Below are positions 24,412 through 35,790 of a DNA stretch of 47,582 nucleotides, piece after piece (the first letter of the stretch is position 1; each line of letters opens with the position of its first letter). Source of the DNA: Neosynechococcus sphagnicola sy1 (lineage in GTDB: Bacteria > Cyanobacteriota > Cyanobacteriia > Neosynechococcales > Neosynechococcaceae); assembly GCF_000775285.1 (NCBI RefSeq), contig NZ_JJML01000017.1:170132-217713 (forward strand), in the 5' to 3' direction. The notes beneath the pieces were generated by a model. The model ran no database searches. It saw only the letters and a program-made list of their open reading frames with translations, and was not told where the DNA came from. Position numbers and translations under genes: made by a program.

Positions 24412-26490
24412 GTGGCCCGTAGCACCCCGCTTGACAGAGTTCGGAATATTGGTATCGCTGCCCACATTGATGCGGGCAAGACAACAACGACGGAACGGAT
24501 TTTGTTCTACTCAGGTGTAGTACACAAAATTGGTGAAGTCCATGAAGGAACAGCAACAACTGACTGGATGGAACAAGAGCGGGAGCGGGGGATTACGATC
24601 ACTGCTGCCGCGATTACGACCAGTTGGAAAGATCATCAGATCAACATTATTGACACCCCCGGCCACGTAGACTTCACAATTGAGGTTGAGCGTTCCATGC
24701 GAGTGCTAGACGGTGTGATCGCCGTGTTTTGCTCGGTGGGGGGGGTTCAACCCCAATCGGAAACCGTCTGGCGACAAGCAGATCGGTATAGTGTCCCCCG
24801 ATTTGTCTTTGTGAACAAGATGGATCGCACGGGTGCTAACTTCTTTAAGGTCTATAGCCAGGTCTGCGATCGCCTGCGGACGAATGCGGTTCCCATCCAA
24901 ATTCCCATCGGCAGTGAAGACAACTTTAAGGGCATTGTCGATCTTGTGCGGATGCGTGCCTTTATCTACAACAATGATCTAGGCACGGATATTGAAGAGA
25001 CAGATATCCCTGCGGATGTCCTAGCTCAGGCAGAGGAATTTCGCGCCAAGTTAGTGGAATCCGTTTCTGAAACCGATGATGCCCTGACGGAGAAGTATCT
25101 AGAAGGGGAAGAACTCACAGAAGCGGAGATCAAGCTAGCCCTTCGCAAAGGTACTATAGCAGGGAATATTGTGCCGGTTCTGTGTGGTTCAGCCTTCAAA
25201 AATAAGGGTGTGCAACTGATGTTGGATGCCGTTATTGACTACCTTCCTGCCCCCATTGATGTACCGCCGATTCAAGGTACCCTGCCAGATGGCACCACGG
25301 TGGAACGACGAGCGGATGATGCTGCCCCCCTGTCTGCCCTTGCCTTTAAGGTGATGGCCGATAAGTTTGTGGGACGATTGACCTTCGTTCGAGTCTATTC
25401 GGGGGTTTTAAAGAAAGGCAGCTATATCCTGAATTCCTCTAAAGGCAAAAAGGAGCGGGTTTCCAGGCTGATTGTGATGAAGGCGGATGACCGCATTGAT
25501 GTTGATGAATTACGCGCAGGCGACTTAGGCGCGATTCCAGGTCTATCGGATACCCTTACCGGGGATACCCTCTGTGATGAGAGCGCTCCTGTGATTCTAG
25601 AGTCTTTGTTTATTCCGGAGCCGGTGATCTCGGTTGCCGTTGAACCCAAGACCAAGCAGGATATGGAGAAACTCTCCAAAGCGCTCAAAGCCCTCTCGGA
25701 AGAAGATCCCACCTTCCGGGTCTGCATCGATCCGGAAACCAATCAAACTGTGATTGCTGGCATGGGTGAACTGCACCTAGAAATTCTGGTCGATCGCATG
25801 CTGAGGGAATTCAAGGTGGAAGCCAACGTGGGTGCCCCCCAAGTTGCTTACCGTGAAACCGTCCGCAAAGCCGTCAAACAGGAAGGTAAGTTTATTCGCC
25901 AAAGTGGGGGTAAGGGTCAGTACGGTCATGTGGTGATTGAACTATCACCCGGTGAACCCGGTACAGGCTTTGAATTTGTCTCTAAGATTGTGGGTGGTGT
26001 TGTACCCAAAGAGTACATTGCCCCTGCTGAACAGGGCATGCGGGAGGCTTGCGAGTCTGGGATCTTAGCTGGGTATCCCGTGATTGATTTGAAGGCGACC
26101 TTGGTGGATGGGTCTTACCACGACGTTGACTCTTCGGAAATGGCCTTTAAGATCGCCGGTTCCATGGCGATCAAAGAAGCCGTGATGAAAGCTTCACCTG
26201 TTCTCCTTGAACCTATGATGAAAGTTGAGGTTGAAGTTCCTGAGGACTTCCTTGGCAGCATTATGGGCAACCTAATTTCTCGTAGGGGACAGATTGAAGG
26301 TCAAGGCTCAGAGCAGAGCATTGCGAAGGTGACAGCAAAAGTTCCGCTCGCCGAGATGTTTGGTTATGCTACAGATATCCGGTCGATGACTCAGGGTCGA
26401 GGCATATTCACCATGGAATTTAGTCACTACGATGAGGTGCCACGCAATGTTGCGGAAGCAATCATCGCCAAAAATAAAGGGAACGCATAA
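24412..26490 (+). CDS. fusA: Translation elongation factor G
   Basis: EF-G is the GTPase that drives translocation on the ribosome. The 692-aa protein has G1 [13 protein letters not shown], the switch-I region [13 protein letters not shown]3 [10 protein letters not shown]4 [10 protein letters not shown], and domain IV with [16 protein letters not shown]; all are intact. The start is GTG (GTGGCCCGTAGC), preceded by AGGGAGG, giving [18 protein letters not shown], typical of cyanobacterial EF-G. It lies 90 bp after rpsG and 23 bp before tuf. Confidence 0.98.
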   Translation: MARSTPLDRVRNIGIAAHIDAGKTTTTERILFYSGVVHKIGEVHEGTATTDWMEQERERGITITAAAITTSWKDHQINIIDTPGHVDFTIEVERSMRVLDGVIAVFCSVGGVQPQSETVWRQADRYSVPRFVFVNKMDRTGANFFKVYSQVCDRLRTNAVPIQIPIGSEDNFKGIVDLVRMRAFIYNNDLGTDIEETDIPADVLAQAEEFRAKLVESVSETDDALTEKYLEGEELTEAEIKLALRKGTIAGNIVPVLCGSAFKNKGVQLMLDAVIDYLPAPIDVPPIQGTLPDGTTVERRADDAAPLSALAFKVMADKFVGRLTFVRVYSGVLKKGSYILNSSKGKKERVSRLIVMKADDRIDVDELRAGDLGAIPGLSDTLTGDTLCDESAPVILESLFIPEPVISVAVEPKTKQDMEKLSKALKALSEEDPTFRVCIDPETNQTVIAGMGELHLEILVDRMLREFKVEANVGAPQVAYRETVRKAVKQEGKFIRQSGGKGQYGHVVIELSPGEPGTGFEFVSKIVGGVVPKEYIAPAEQGMREACESGILAGYPVIDLKATLVDGSYHDVDSSEMAFKIAGSMAIKEAVMKASPVLLEPMMKVEVEVPEDFLGSIMGNLISRRGQIEGQGSEQSIAKVTAKVPLAEMFGYATDIRSMTQGRGIFTMEFSHYDEVPRNVAEAIIAKNKGNA

Positions 26491-26513
26491 TCAGGAAGAG
26501 GAAGACATAATTC

Positions 26514-27743
26514 ATGGCACGCGCAAAATTCGAACGGACAAAACCCCACGTCAACATTGGTACGATTGGTCACGTTGACCATGGTAAGACGACCCTGACC
26601 GCCGCTATCACCATGACGCTGTCAGCACTGGGGCAAGCAGCCGCCAAGAAGTACGATGAGATCGATGCGGCACCTGAGGAAAAAGCTCGGGGGATTACTA
26701 TCAACACAGCCCATGTCGAGTACGAAACCGAAGATCGTCACTATGCCCACGTGGATTGCCCCGGACATGCTGACTATGTGAAAAACATGATCACCGGGGC
26801 GGCTCAGATGGATGGCGGGATTTTAGTTTGCTCCGCCGCAGATGGTCCCATGCCCCAAACTCGTGAACATATCCTCTTGGCAAGACAGGTAGGGGTTCCC
26901 AGCTTGGTGGTCTTCTTGAATAAGACGGACATGGTCGATGACGAAGAGCTTTTGGAACTCGTCGAACTCGAGGTTCGGGATCTTCTGAGCAGCTATGGAT
27001 TCCCTGGAGATGACATTCCAGTGGTCGCGGGATCCGGTCTGTTGGCATTAGAAAAGATGACAGCCAACCCCAAGACGAAGCGGGGCGAAGATCCATGGGT
27101 CGATAAGATCTATGACTTGATGGATGCCGTGGATGCCTACATCCCCACCCCTGAACGGGATATTGACAAGCCCTTCTTGATGGCGGTGGAAGATGTGTTT
27201 TCGATCACAGGCCGGGGAACCGTTGCTACTGGTCGGATTGAGCGGGGTAAGGTAAAGGTTGGTGACACCGTCGAGCTAGTGGGTATTAAAGATACTCGCA
27301 GTACCACGGTGACCGGGATTGAAATGTTCAAGAAGAGCCTGGAAGAAGGGATGGCGGGTGACAATGCTGGCGTCCTGCTCCGGGGGATTCAGAAGGCTGA
27401 TATTGAACGGGGAATGGTGATTGCCAAGCCCGGTTCGATTACCCCTCACACCACCTTTGAGTCTGAGGTCTACATCCTGAAAAAGGAAGAAGGTGGCCGT
27501 CATACCCCATTCTTCCCTGGCTATCGGCCCCAGTTCTATGTGCGCACTACCGATGTGACGGGTACGATCAGTGCCTTCACCACCGATGAAGGGGAAGAAG
27601 CTGAGATGGTTATGCCGGGCGATCGCATCAAAATGACGGTTGAGTTGATCAACCCCATTGCCATTGAACAGGGGATGCGTTTTGCCATCCGGGAAGGGGG
27701 TCGCACCGTTGGCGCGGGTGTCGTCGCCAAAATCCTCAAGTAA
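26514..27743 (+). CDS. tuf: Translation elongation factor Tu
   Basis: EF-Tu delivers aminoacyl-tRNA to the ribosome as a GTP complex. The 409-aa sequence is full length for cyanobacteria, with [14 protein letters not shown] (G1), [13 protein letters not shown] (switch I), [21 protein letters not shown] (G3), [16 protein letters not shown] (G4) and the C-terminal barrel ending [11 protein letters not shown]. It includes the ~10-residue insertion after [17 protein letters not shown]-type sequence seen in cyanobacterial and plastid EF-Tu. It follows fusA by 23 bp and is followed by a hairpin terminator. Confidence 0.98.
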   Translation: MARAKFERTKPHVNIGTIGHVDHGKTTLTAAITMTLSALGQAAAKKYDEIDAAPEEKARGITINTAHVEYETEDRHYAHVDCPGHADYVKNMITGAAQMDGGILVCSAADGPMPQTREHILLARQVGVPSLVVFLNKTDMVDDEELLELVELEVRDLLSSYGFPGDDIPVVAGSGLLALEKMTANPKTKRGEDPWVDKIYDLMDAVDAYIPTPERDIDKPFLMAVEDVFSITGRGTVATGRIERGKVKVGDTVELVGIKDTRSTTVTGIEMFKKSLEEGMAGDNAGVLLRGIQKADIERGMVIAKPGSITPHTTFESEVYILKKEEGGRHTPFFPGYRPQFYVRTTDVTGTISAFTTDEGEEAEMVMPGDRIKMTVELINPIAIEQGMRFAIREGGRTVGAGVVAKILK

Positions 27744-28056
27744 CGTCTAATTGTTAGCTGTCGGTCATCGGCTCTCGTAGCTATTGGCTGACAGCTAATA
27801 TTTTTGTCTGGCTCTTGGAGCAGACTCCAATCTTGGGTGGGACTGATTTTCCGGTGCATGCATCTTGCCTGCAATCAGCATGCTGGATACTAGCAAGATC
27901 GGCTAAAGCTTATAGGGCTACCTATTGAAGGTGACCCAAAGACTCCAATCATTGACGTTGCATTGTGGGTAGCACTTCCGAATTCGTGACGCAGTCTGAA
28001 AAACGCTACCCCATGGCGCTGAACCTTGACAATTTTACAGAGGCATTTGATTTTCC
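27744..28056. other. tuf-rpsJ intergenic region
   Basis: Apart from the terminator hairpin at 27754-27806 I see no gene or repeat in these 313 bp. The right half presumably contains a promoter or processing site for rpsJ, but no clear -35/-10 pair stands out. Confidence 0.5.
27754..27806 (+). terminator. Rho-independent-type terminator after tuf
   Basis: TTAGCTGTC (27754-27762) pairs with GACAGCTAA (27790-27798) over 9 bp around a 27-base loop that can pair further. It is followed by TATTTTTG. It begins 11 bp after the tuf stop, on the tuf strand. Confidence 0.65.
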
Positions 28057-28374
28057 ATGGCAACGATTCAACAGCAGAAAATTCGCATTCGCCTGAAAGC
28101 ATTTGATCGCCGTCTGCTTGACATGTCCTGCGAAAAAATTGTCGATACGGCCAATCGAACGAACGCGACGGCCATCGGGCCAATTCCGCTCCCAACTCGC
28201 CGTCGCATCTATTGTTTGCTCCGCTCACCCCACGTCGATAAAGATTCCCGTGAACATTTTGAAACCCGTACCCACTACCGCATTATTGACATTTATCAGC
28301 CCTCCTCTAAAACCATTGATGCGTTAATGAAACTAGACCTACCTTCAGGGGTTGATATTGAAGTCAAGCTTTAG
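28057..28374 (+). CDS. rpsJ: 30S ribosomal protein S10
   Basis: S10 is a 30S head protein that also acts as NusE in antitermination. The 105-aa protein is complete: [72 protein letters not shown], ending GVDIEVKL. In cyanobacteria rpsJ follows tuf instead of heading the S10 operon, as here. Start [13 protein letters not shown] is the usual one. Confidence 0.98.
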   Translation: MATIQQQKIRIRLKAFDRRLLDMSCEKIVDTANRTNATAIGPIPLPTRRRIYCLLRSPHVDKDSREHFETRTHYRIIDIYQPSSKTIDALMKLDLPSGVDIEVKL

Positions 28375-28411
28375 CCTGTGCATTGATTCAGTGGAAAAAG
28401 CTACCGAGTTC

Positions 28412-28423
28412 TGGTTCGAACCA
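28412..28423. promoter_or_regulatory. 12-bp perfect palindrome upstream of the LON-domain gene
   Basis: TGGTTCGAACCA reads the same on both strands and lies 54 bp before the LON-domain start. It may be an operator. It also looks like a tRNA T-arm (GGTTCGAACC), but no other tRNA part is present. Confidence 0.35.
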
Positions 28424-28476
28424 CTGGCTAGATAAGATACAGTAGAGACAAAAGCACTGTCTTCACGTCGTCAATA

Positions 28477-29118
28477 ATGACACCCTCTTCCTCAATTGCT
28501 GTCCGCGAACTGCCGTTATTTCCTTTGCCAGAGGTTGTGCTGTTTCCGGGCAGACCCCTTCCCCTTCATATTTTTGAATTTCGCTACCGGATTATGATGA
28601 ACACGATTCTGGGGAGCGATCGCCGCTTTGGTGTCTTGATGTGGGACCCGGTGGAAGGCAAGTCGGCAATGGTTGGTTGCTGTGCTGAGATTGTCCAATT
28701 TCAGCGGTTGCCCGATGATCGGATGAAGGTTTTGACTCTCGGGCAGCAGCGGTTCCGGGTTCTCGATTACGTCCGTGAAAAGCCCTATCGCGTCGGATTG
28801 GTGGAGTGGATTGAGGATCATCCCCCGGAGAAGGATCTCCATGATCTGGCTGCCAATGTTGAGCAACTCCTACGGGATGTGGTGTGCTTGTCGGCAAAGT
28901 TAACCAGTCAAGACATCACTCTGCCCGATCATATTCCTACTCTACCAACCGAGCTTTCCTACTGGGTTGCCAGTAACCTCTATGGGGTGGCGAGTGAACA
29001 GCAGTCGATGCTGCAAATGCAGGATACCGCCACTCGCTTGGAGCGGGAAATGGAGATTTTGACCTCTACCCGTAACCATCTGGCCGCTCGTACTGCCCTC
29101 AAGGATGCCTTAGATTAA
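28477..29118 (+). CDS. LON substrate-binding-domain protein
   Basis: The 213-aa protein is a stand-alone N-terminal LON domain: RELPLFPLPEVVLFPGRPLPLHIFEFRYRIMMNTIL (28-aa signature strand-loop), FGVLMWDPVEGKSAMVGCCAEIVQF, DDRMKVLTLGQQRFRVLDYVREKPYRVGLVEWI, then a helical C-terminus. It lacks the ATPase and Ser-Lys protease domains of Lon, so it probably binds substrates or partners only. Cyanobacteria conserve it beside rpsJ; its role is unknown. Its 3' end overlaps the convergent rsmE gene by about 20 bp. Confidence 0.9.
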   Translation: MTPSSSIAVRELPLFPLPEVVLFPGRPLPLHIFEFRYRIMMNTILGSDRRFGVLMWDPVEGKSAMVGCCAEIVQFQRLPDDRMKVLTLGQQRFRVLDYVREKPYRVGLVEWIEDHPPEKDLHDLAANVEQLLRDVVCLSAKLTSQDITLPDHIPTLPTELSYWVASNLYGVASEQQSMLQMQDTATRLEREMEILTSTRNHLAARTALKDALD

Positions 29119-29905
29119 CTGGTGTTTCAGCGGGTTGTTGTCGCGATTCACAGACCGCCGCCACCAAAGACATCGCCACCAAGGGAGCTGTCACGGCTCG
29201 TAGAACCCGTTTCCCCAGGGAGACAGGTTGAAATTTCTGAGCGATCGCCTGTTTGATCTCTAAATCGGTCCAGCCACCCTCCGGTCCCGTTGCGATGATC
29301 AAAGATCGGCCTCTGGCTCCATCCAATGGAGTCTGGGGGGGTGTCAGCATCCAATTCATAGACTGGCGTAAGCAATCAAGCAGATGGGGCGCATTGCCCC
29401 GGGCGACGCACAGATAGTGGTGCGTGGGGGAAATCTGCGTCGCCAGAGCCAGGGCAGCGCTGAAGGCAACTGGCGCTAATATTGTCGGTATCACCGCACG
29501 TTCAGATTGTTCAGCAGCTTCTTGGGCAATTCGCTGCCAGCGCTCTAGCTTGTGCAGGCTGGGTTTGAGTAATGTGCGCTGACTCAAAAGGGGCTGAATA
29601 CAGGTAACCCCCATCTCCGTTACCTGCCGGATCACATCTTCAAAGCCAGTGCCTTTGGGAAGAGCAACGAGCAAAGTTGTGACAATAGGCAGCTCGGGTG
29701 CCATCTCTACAACTTCAAGAATCTGTGCAGCATCGGCAGCTATCTCGGCAATCCACGCCTGTCCTTGGCCATTAATCGCAATAAACTGATCGCCGACTGA
29801 TAATCGCAGCACCCGACTTAAATAGTGTTGCTGGTCTGCGGTCAACGTAATCTGGGGGTACTGAATTTGAGATGCTGCGATCGCCAGTCGTTGTAACTGA
29901 GGCAT
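29099..29905 (-). CDS. rsmE: 16S rRNA (uracil(1498)-N3)-methyltransferase RsmE
   Basis: RsmE methylates U1498 of 16S rRNA near the decoding site. The 268-aa form starting MPQLQRLAIAASQIQYPQITL has the PUA-like N-terminal part (DQQHYLSRVLRLSVGDQFIAINGQGQ). The SPOUT trefoil-knot C-terminus follows, with LLVALPKGTGFEDVIRQVTEMGV, SERAVIPTI, GPEGGWTDLEIKQA and VSLGKRVLRAVTAPLVAMSLV. An in-frame start at 29992 would overlap the upstream small gene and adds non-conserved residues, so it is rejected. It lies about 13 bp after the small-protein stop. The final ~20 bp overlap the convergent LON-domain gene. Confidence 0.93.
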   Translation of the reverse strand: MPQLQRLAIAASQIQYPQITLTADQQHYLSRVLRLSVGDQFIAINGQGQAWIAEIAADAAQILEVVEMAPELPIVTTLLVALPKGTGFEDVIRQVTEMGVTCIQPLLSQRTLLKPSLHKLERWQRIAQEAAEQSERAVIPTILAPVAFSAALALATQISPTHHYLCVARGNAPHLLDCLRQSMNWMLTPPQTPLDGARGRSLIIATGPEGGWTDLEIKQAIAQKFQPVSLGKRVLRAVTAPLVAMSLVAAVCESRQQPAETPVNLRHP

Positions 29906-29918
29906 TAAATCCGATCCA

Positions 29919-30212
29919 TCAATCGTTGCCTTCGTTGCCTTTAACCTTATCCACCAGGTTTTCGGCATGCTCCTTGATATTGCCGAGGGCATCTCCCACC
30001 CGATCGGTGATGTTCTCAGCCACTACAGCCACATCGGTGTTAAGAGTTTGCTTAACTTTTTGGAGGTTCTCTTCACCCACGAGGTCTTCTGCCTTCTCGA
30101 CCAAGTTTCCTGCCCCTTCTTGCAGATTCTCAACCACATCTCCGGCTTTGTCTTTCAACTGGTTGATCAGATTCCCCGCCGCACCCATTAAGTTTTTGAC
30201 ATCTTCGTTCAT
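29919..30212 (-). CDS. Small amphipathic-helix protein (LEA/CsbD-like in character)
   Basis: The 97-aa protein starting MNEDVKNLMGAAGNLINQLKDKAGDVVENL is nearly all amphipathic helix with repeating units such as NLINQLKDKAGD, NLQEGAGNLVEKAEDLVG and HAENLVDKVKG. It has no cysteine, aromatic core or signal peptide. Such sequences occur in late-embryogenesis-abundant and CsbD-like stress proteins and in gas-vesicle accessory proteins; I cannot choose among them. The ATG has a GAGAGAG-type ribosome-binding site; an upstream in-frame Met at 30266 is less likely. It sits just upstream of rsmE on the same strand and may be co-transcribed. Confidence 0.7.
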   Translation of the reverse strand: MNEDVKNLMGAAGNLINQLKDKAGDVVENLQEGAGNLVEKAEDLVGEENLQKVKQTLNTDVAVVAENITDRVGDALGNIKEHAENLVDKVKGNEGND

Positions 30213-30878
30213 GGTAGCTCTCTCTGAATCTCGACAACTGCCCCCCAGTATAGGAAGGAAAAACATTCTGTATCAGAAAACGCAAAGTTTTCTCAAGATT
30301 TGTCCTGCAATCTGCCAGACAGATGTTTTGATCGAGACAGTTTCTGCGTTCCAGCTTCTATAAGATATTTAATATAGCGGTTCTCGCCCACGTGAGATAC
30401 ATTCTGGTTTCAGCATCCAGGAGCCCAAATCCAGAAAGGTTTTGTGATTCTGGCTCTTGGGTGCTGAATTCTAACCAAGGAGCCTTAACTCATCCATTTG
30501 AGAATTGCTATAAATCAATTTATTTGTAGTTTTTTTTGTATTTCTGTGTGTTTGCGGATGAAGTTCCTGGAGTCGAGCTGCTAAGAATTGAGATCAATCT
30601 ATAGCAATAATCCCTGCCAACACTGCCACCGCCTATCCAAGAGCATTGCCTGAGAGGAATCCTTCCCTATTAATTTCCTGTTGGCATGGTTTCAGATCAC
30701 AGTGGATACTGGAAGGTCTTGGTATCATAGTTTAAGTAGTAGCCCCCTTGTCCATTTACCCAATTTCCCCATAAAAACCTGTTGCTGTCGTTACCCCTGA
30801 GTGGCTCACCGTCGCCTATCGACTGAAACCAAGTTTAATTTTTGCCCCGCCTTTCAGTTCTTTGCCAGGAAAGCAACC
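30213..30878. other. Intergenic region before hpsA
   Basis: These 666 bp contain the palindromic MITE-like element at 30373-30512 and presumably the divergent promoters of hpsA and of the small amphipathic protein. I see no other gene. An open frame continuing upstream of hpsA to 30801 lacks conserved sequence. Confidence 0.5.
30373..30512. mobile_element. MITE-like palindromic element, about 140 bp
   Basis: The ends TATAGCGGTTCTC (30373-30385) and GAGAATTGCTATA (30500-30512) are inverted repeats matching at 11 of 13 positions. Inside, a second imperfect arm pair (TTCAGCATCCAGGAGCC near 30410 and GGCTCTTGGGTGCTGAA near 30452) makes the whole element foldable into one long hairpin. No ORF lies within. 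TATAGC...TTCTC-type ends are frequent in short non-autonomous elements of cyanobacterial genomes. A possible TA target duplication is visible but not informative. Confidence 0.65.
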
Positions 30879-33800
30879 ATGTCCACCCCTCAGCACGCTC
30901 AAACTGTTCAAAAACTCCTGAGAGCAATCTGGAAGCTGCCTTACACGGTCACCCAACGCTTCATGACCTGGCTGCTCCGTAGTCTAGTTCTCCTCAGTCA
31001 ACAGTCAAAGCGATCGCTGGCGGGGTTTGTGCTACCAACCGTAATGATCCTGCTACTGATTGTTACTTTGGTAACCAGTACGTTGCTCTTCCGGGCTTTT
31101 AACCGTTCTACCCAGGTGATTTCTGAACGCCAAAAACAAGTGATCGTCAACGCGGTGACACCCGCGATCGACCGAGCGAAGGCCAAGCTGGAGTACCTGT
31201 TCAATAACGACACCCGTCTACCCAGTGGGGAGCCAGCTGAGGATGCTCTCTTGGGCATCTTACTTAATAATGGCGCTGCTGGGGTGGCAGCATTGACGAA
31301 CAATCCCTATAACCTTCCTGGCGAAACCCGAAAAGATATTGATGGGGACGGCAATGAAGACACTGCTTGGAGTTTTCCCATCGATTCCAATGCAGATGGG
31401 GTCAACGATGCCACCATTGTCTATGGAATCTTTCTCAGAGCCGCCAGCGCGGATGGCACCGTTACCATTAGTGACGATCCCCAGCCCTCTGACACGACAA
31501 AAGCTAATAACCTCATGGTTCGCAATGGCCCACGGGGTGCCGTTGGTAACGTTTGCCAAGTTTCTAGTAGTGGCACCCTGACCCAAGCAGGATCGGGCTG
31601 GTTCAAGTCCTCCACTGGGATTTCCCGAAAGAACTTTCAAATTTTTGCCGTTGCTGTTCCCACCAGCGCCACGGGGTTTGCCACGCTTCAGTACCAACAG
31701 GATCGGGAAATCAAACCAGGCAACACCTACGCCTCCTGGTTCCGTACTGACTTAATGATTCAGCAAACTCCCCCTTTTACCTCTAACGGGCGAGTTCATA
31801 CCGAAGGTAGTCTATTTCTTTATGAGAATGGTAGTGAATTCCGAAGCTACATGGTCAGTGCCCCGGCGTCTTGTTTCTACCTGCCGGTTGAGAACTCAGA
31901 TATCACAATTCGGGGCTTGTTAGCTGCGGGTAATGCCGACGATAATACTGCTCAATCAAGTACTGAGGTAAAGTTTGATATTCATCCCGGCACTACGACA
32001 GCTCCCCCTGCCGCCAATACGATTAATCTGAACCCCACTACTGGAAGTGCAACCGCATCTCGAGATGCCTTCAATCCGACGGGAGCTGTTAATACCTTTC
32101 CTCTACTCACTCAAGACCCCTTGGCTCTCCTGATTAACGACCAGTCTAAGCCTCGGGGGGTCGGATCAGGAAGCACAAGCTATACAGATTATCGGGACAC
32201 CGTCTACAATTCCGGCAGTACAGAGGCGGGTACGAAGAAAGTGGCGGGAAGGGTACAGGTGTTAACACCCAAGTGCCCCCCCCTATGTGGATGACACCTA
32301 CCGTGCCGATAATCGCTATGGTCCCAAGCCTAGCTACACCAAAAGTTTGGCCGATGCCAGCGGTGTTTGTACCATTACATCTTCGGGGCAGCCCATCGGC
32401 ACAACGATTCTGGCAAGTGATACCCTCCCCCAAAGCAAAACCGGGGATGACCTGATTCGTGACGACCCTCCTACCGGAGGAGATCCGGAAGATATTGGTT
32501 TAGATGGCTATTGGGAGCGCCGTGCCCGTCGAGAAGGGATGCGGGTCATTGTTGGCCAACGATTGGAACTGGCTCAACCCCTGTCCAACTATAATGTCAT
32601 CCCCGCAGGCTTTTTGGGAGTCGGTCGAGATAATGAAACCCGGCAGCGGCGGTTCGAGCGCGATAACTTAGCGGCGGTTCAAGGCACAGCCATCTATCAC
32701 TACAAAGACCCCACAGATACCAGCAGGGGCTACTACCCCCTTGCGTGTCTGTCAACCACCGTTCATCCTGGTACTGCCTGGACCCTAGCCAATTCCTCGT
32801 TTTTTCTCAGCTGCTCCCAGCACCACCGCCACCGCCGCTGACTTTTTCACGGGTCAAGGTACCAACGGGTGGGAATATTCCCCTCCCCCGGAGAGTGTGT
32901 TTGCCAGTGGTACCCCGATGTGGAAGGCACTCACCAACCTGGCTCGGTTTGCAGGTGACACCAATGGAGCCTTCCCTCCCCTGCAAGAAACTGCAACCAC
33001 CGCAACCGTGCCAGTCCACCCTGACCCTGCCATTACCGCTTGGGGCAACTTCTCTGAACTACGGCGGGTGATTGACAGTGGAGTTGCCTACGCCAACCTG
33101 AGCATTGCTGACAAATCGACCCTGCACTCAGCAGCCTGTACCTTAGGAATGCTGGCCTTTAACATAGATGCCCGGATCGATGCTGATCCAACCTATGTTA
33201 ACCCTGGCTCTCAAAGTGTTAAAAAAAGCCGGGATGGCACCCCCACCACCTACGGCACCAGCGTCCCCTATTATCGGTCGCTCTACTATATTTTCCCCTC
33301 AACCGCCCACGCGGAAGATCGTACCAACACTCTGGGCTACCCCACCATTGCCTCCATCAACAGTGCCGGTTTAGCCAATACCTCTTACTACCAGGCCATT
33401 AGTGATTCAGAGCTAAATACCATCGCTGGGCAGGTTGCCCCCAGAACCCTTGCGAATTGGACCTTACCGAAAACCTCTGGCACCACCTGCCCCAACAACG
33501 CCAGTACGGTGAACTGTAGCAACTTTAACTTGATCAATGTCGGGGGTACGCGCAGCACCCCCGGTACTCCCACCACAGCCCCCACCGTTACCGGGGGAAC
33601 CTTCTACAGAATTCCCCTCAAAGATACGGTGGTATTCAATGGTCGGGAACAAATGGCCGTGCGGGTGCTGAATTTCGATCTGGGTCTGTTGCGGCAGAAC
33701 AAACCCACAGGTAGTAGTGACACCTGGTTGCCTAGTAGTGGGTTGGTCTTCGCCTTCCGAGAGGATGCCGCCAGGGAAGATTCCATTGCAAGACCACAGC

Positions 33801-35763
33801 TGTCTAATTGGAGTACCTACCTGTCTGCCTGGAATACGGCCTTCGCCAACCCCAGCAGCTTGACGAACATTATGAACACCAATGTGGTGTCCACAGATCC
33901 ACGTCTGGGGGCGATCGGGCAAGATCCACCTGTCTATAAACCAACCGCTAACAGCAGCGATCGCGGCATTAGCCCGAAGCCGATTGACTACTTCCCCGAT
34001 CCAGCGCGCAAACCCTATGGTTTCCGTCTGATCCAGGGAGAAATCCTGAAGCGAGTTGGAATTTCAGATGGCGACAATATCTACGGCATTACCTTTGTCT
34101 CTGATAACCCTACCTATGTTCAGGGCAACTTTAATTTCCACAGCACCAATGGTGCCGCCAATGATATTGAGGAGTTCAATTCTCCGTTTCTGCTCGCAGA
34201 TTATAGTAACTTCTACACCCGTGGGGATGTGGCATCGAAGATTAACAACGCCTTTGCCCGTTCCACCTCTGACACCTGGCGACCCGCAGAGCTACTGGCC
34301 GATGGGATCACGCTGCTGTCGTCAAACTTCTGTGATGGCAGTCTTGAAGATTTAATTCGCCAGGATGGAGATTTGACCAACGACACCGCAAACATTACCC
34401 CAGGAAGTGGGATTTTGACCGATAGCGCGGTGCGAGATAACCACTATGGCTGCAACACCAGTGTTGACAACACTTCTTACATCAATCAGAACCTCATTCA
34501 TGCCAATGGTCTCAACTGGCCGTCTACGACCGTAGCAAATCTCACCTGGCAGCGGGAGGCAGCACTGGGTGGTTCTGGAGCAGGTGATGACCCCCGTGCG
34601 ATTTACCGCCCAGGGCAACCCTGTTGTTGATACGGGGGCTACCACTTGGTCAAATACCGCTGGCACAATTCGACGGCTAAATATTGATCGGACTAGTGCG
34701 ACTACCATATCAGGAAGTGATATTTGGCCTGCCAATACAACTCAAGCCACCACGCCTGCCCAAGATGCAAATAGACGTGGTGTTGGCACTGATGCTGATG
34801 GTCTGCCCAACTGCGCTGACCCGACCAACTATATCCTGGGTGTGTTTCGCCCCACCTATGACACGATTCCGCCGACCCCAACGACAACGCCGCCCAACTA
34901 TACCCGCAGCTACAGCGGCTTTATCCCTTATAGAGCGGATACGGGAACCACAGTTGTTGCAGGTAACCCTCTGATTCCCTATACCGAAGGTGCAGAACCT
35001 GGAGCCGTTTTCTGTGGCTGCTGGTAGTAATACGGCTAATACCACTAGCACTGTGGGAACGCTGGCTGTTACAAGTAAGGCTTTTAAAACCGAAGGGGTG
35101 TGTTTCCGCGTCAATGCCAGTGGTCAGATGCGATTCGACAACGGGACTGACACGACCACCTATAACATTGCTGTTGAAACTGCCACCGAGACGAAGGCTC
35201 TAGATGGTAGTAACTTGGGAACCCCAGTGCGGGTGGTGCTGCTGGATGAACTCACCCACCGTCCGATTCCAGTTCCAGGGATAGAAAGCTTTAACGTGGG
35301 TTCCTCAACTCGGCGTGGCAGTCAGTTGATCAACTCTACAGGTACACGGGTGAATGCCATTGTCATTAGTGGCCTCATCCCCCCACGACCCAACGCCAGT
35401 AATGGCGGGTTGCACAACTTCCCCCGCTTTCTAGAAAACTGGTCTGGTGTCGATTTGTTTATTTCCGGTGCGTTGATTCAACTCAACTACAGTAGCTCTG
35501 CCAATGGTCCCTTTGACCAAGACGCTTGGGAGCCACCCACAGCAGCTTCCACAGGTCTCTGTTCCGGGGGCATCTGTTTTGGCTATTACTCGCCACCCAA
35601 TCGGCGTTGGGGCTATGACGTGGGTCTGCAATATTCGGCGGCGAGTCCCGTTACCAAGCGGATGGCAGAACTCACAAAAAGTCGAGATGAGTTTTACCGC
35701 GAATTGGATGCCACCGACCCCTATATTTGCAAACTCCGCGCTGTTACCACCAAACCTTGTTAG
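30879..35763 (+). CDS. hpsA: HpsA-like hormogonium polysaccharide secretion pseudopilin protein (four apparent frameshifts)
   Basis: The N-terminus matches HpsA: a basic stretch, a pilin-like membrane helix (LAGFVLPTVMILLLIVTLVTSTLLF, about 48-71), then RAFNRSTQVISERQKQVIVNAVTPAIDRAKAKLEYLF. Two Ca-binding-like segments follow (DIDGDGNEDT, DSNADGVND), then a very long Thr/Ser/Asn-rich extracellular part. Four surplus bases break the frame: C-run 32276-32283, T-run 32800-32805, C-run 34591-34595 and T-run 35008-35011. Removing them gives 1626 codons plus stop, and each join reads smoothly (for example CPPYVDDTYRADN). HpsA is the large product of the hps locus required for hormogonium polysaccharide and gliding in Nostoc punctiforme. 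Start MSTPQHAQ has AGGA nine bases upstream. Confidence 0.85.
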
Positions 35764-35790
35764 TTAATCCTTGGATATCGAGGAATCACA

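Noticed and set aside
28405-28435. tRNA fragment (GGTTCGAACC T-arm)
   Set aside because: No acceptor, D-arm or anticodon stem can be formed from the neighbouring bases; treated as a palindrome.
29906-29992. N-terminal extension of RsmE
   Set aside because: It overlaps the upstream small-protein gene and carries no conserved residues.
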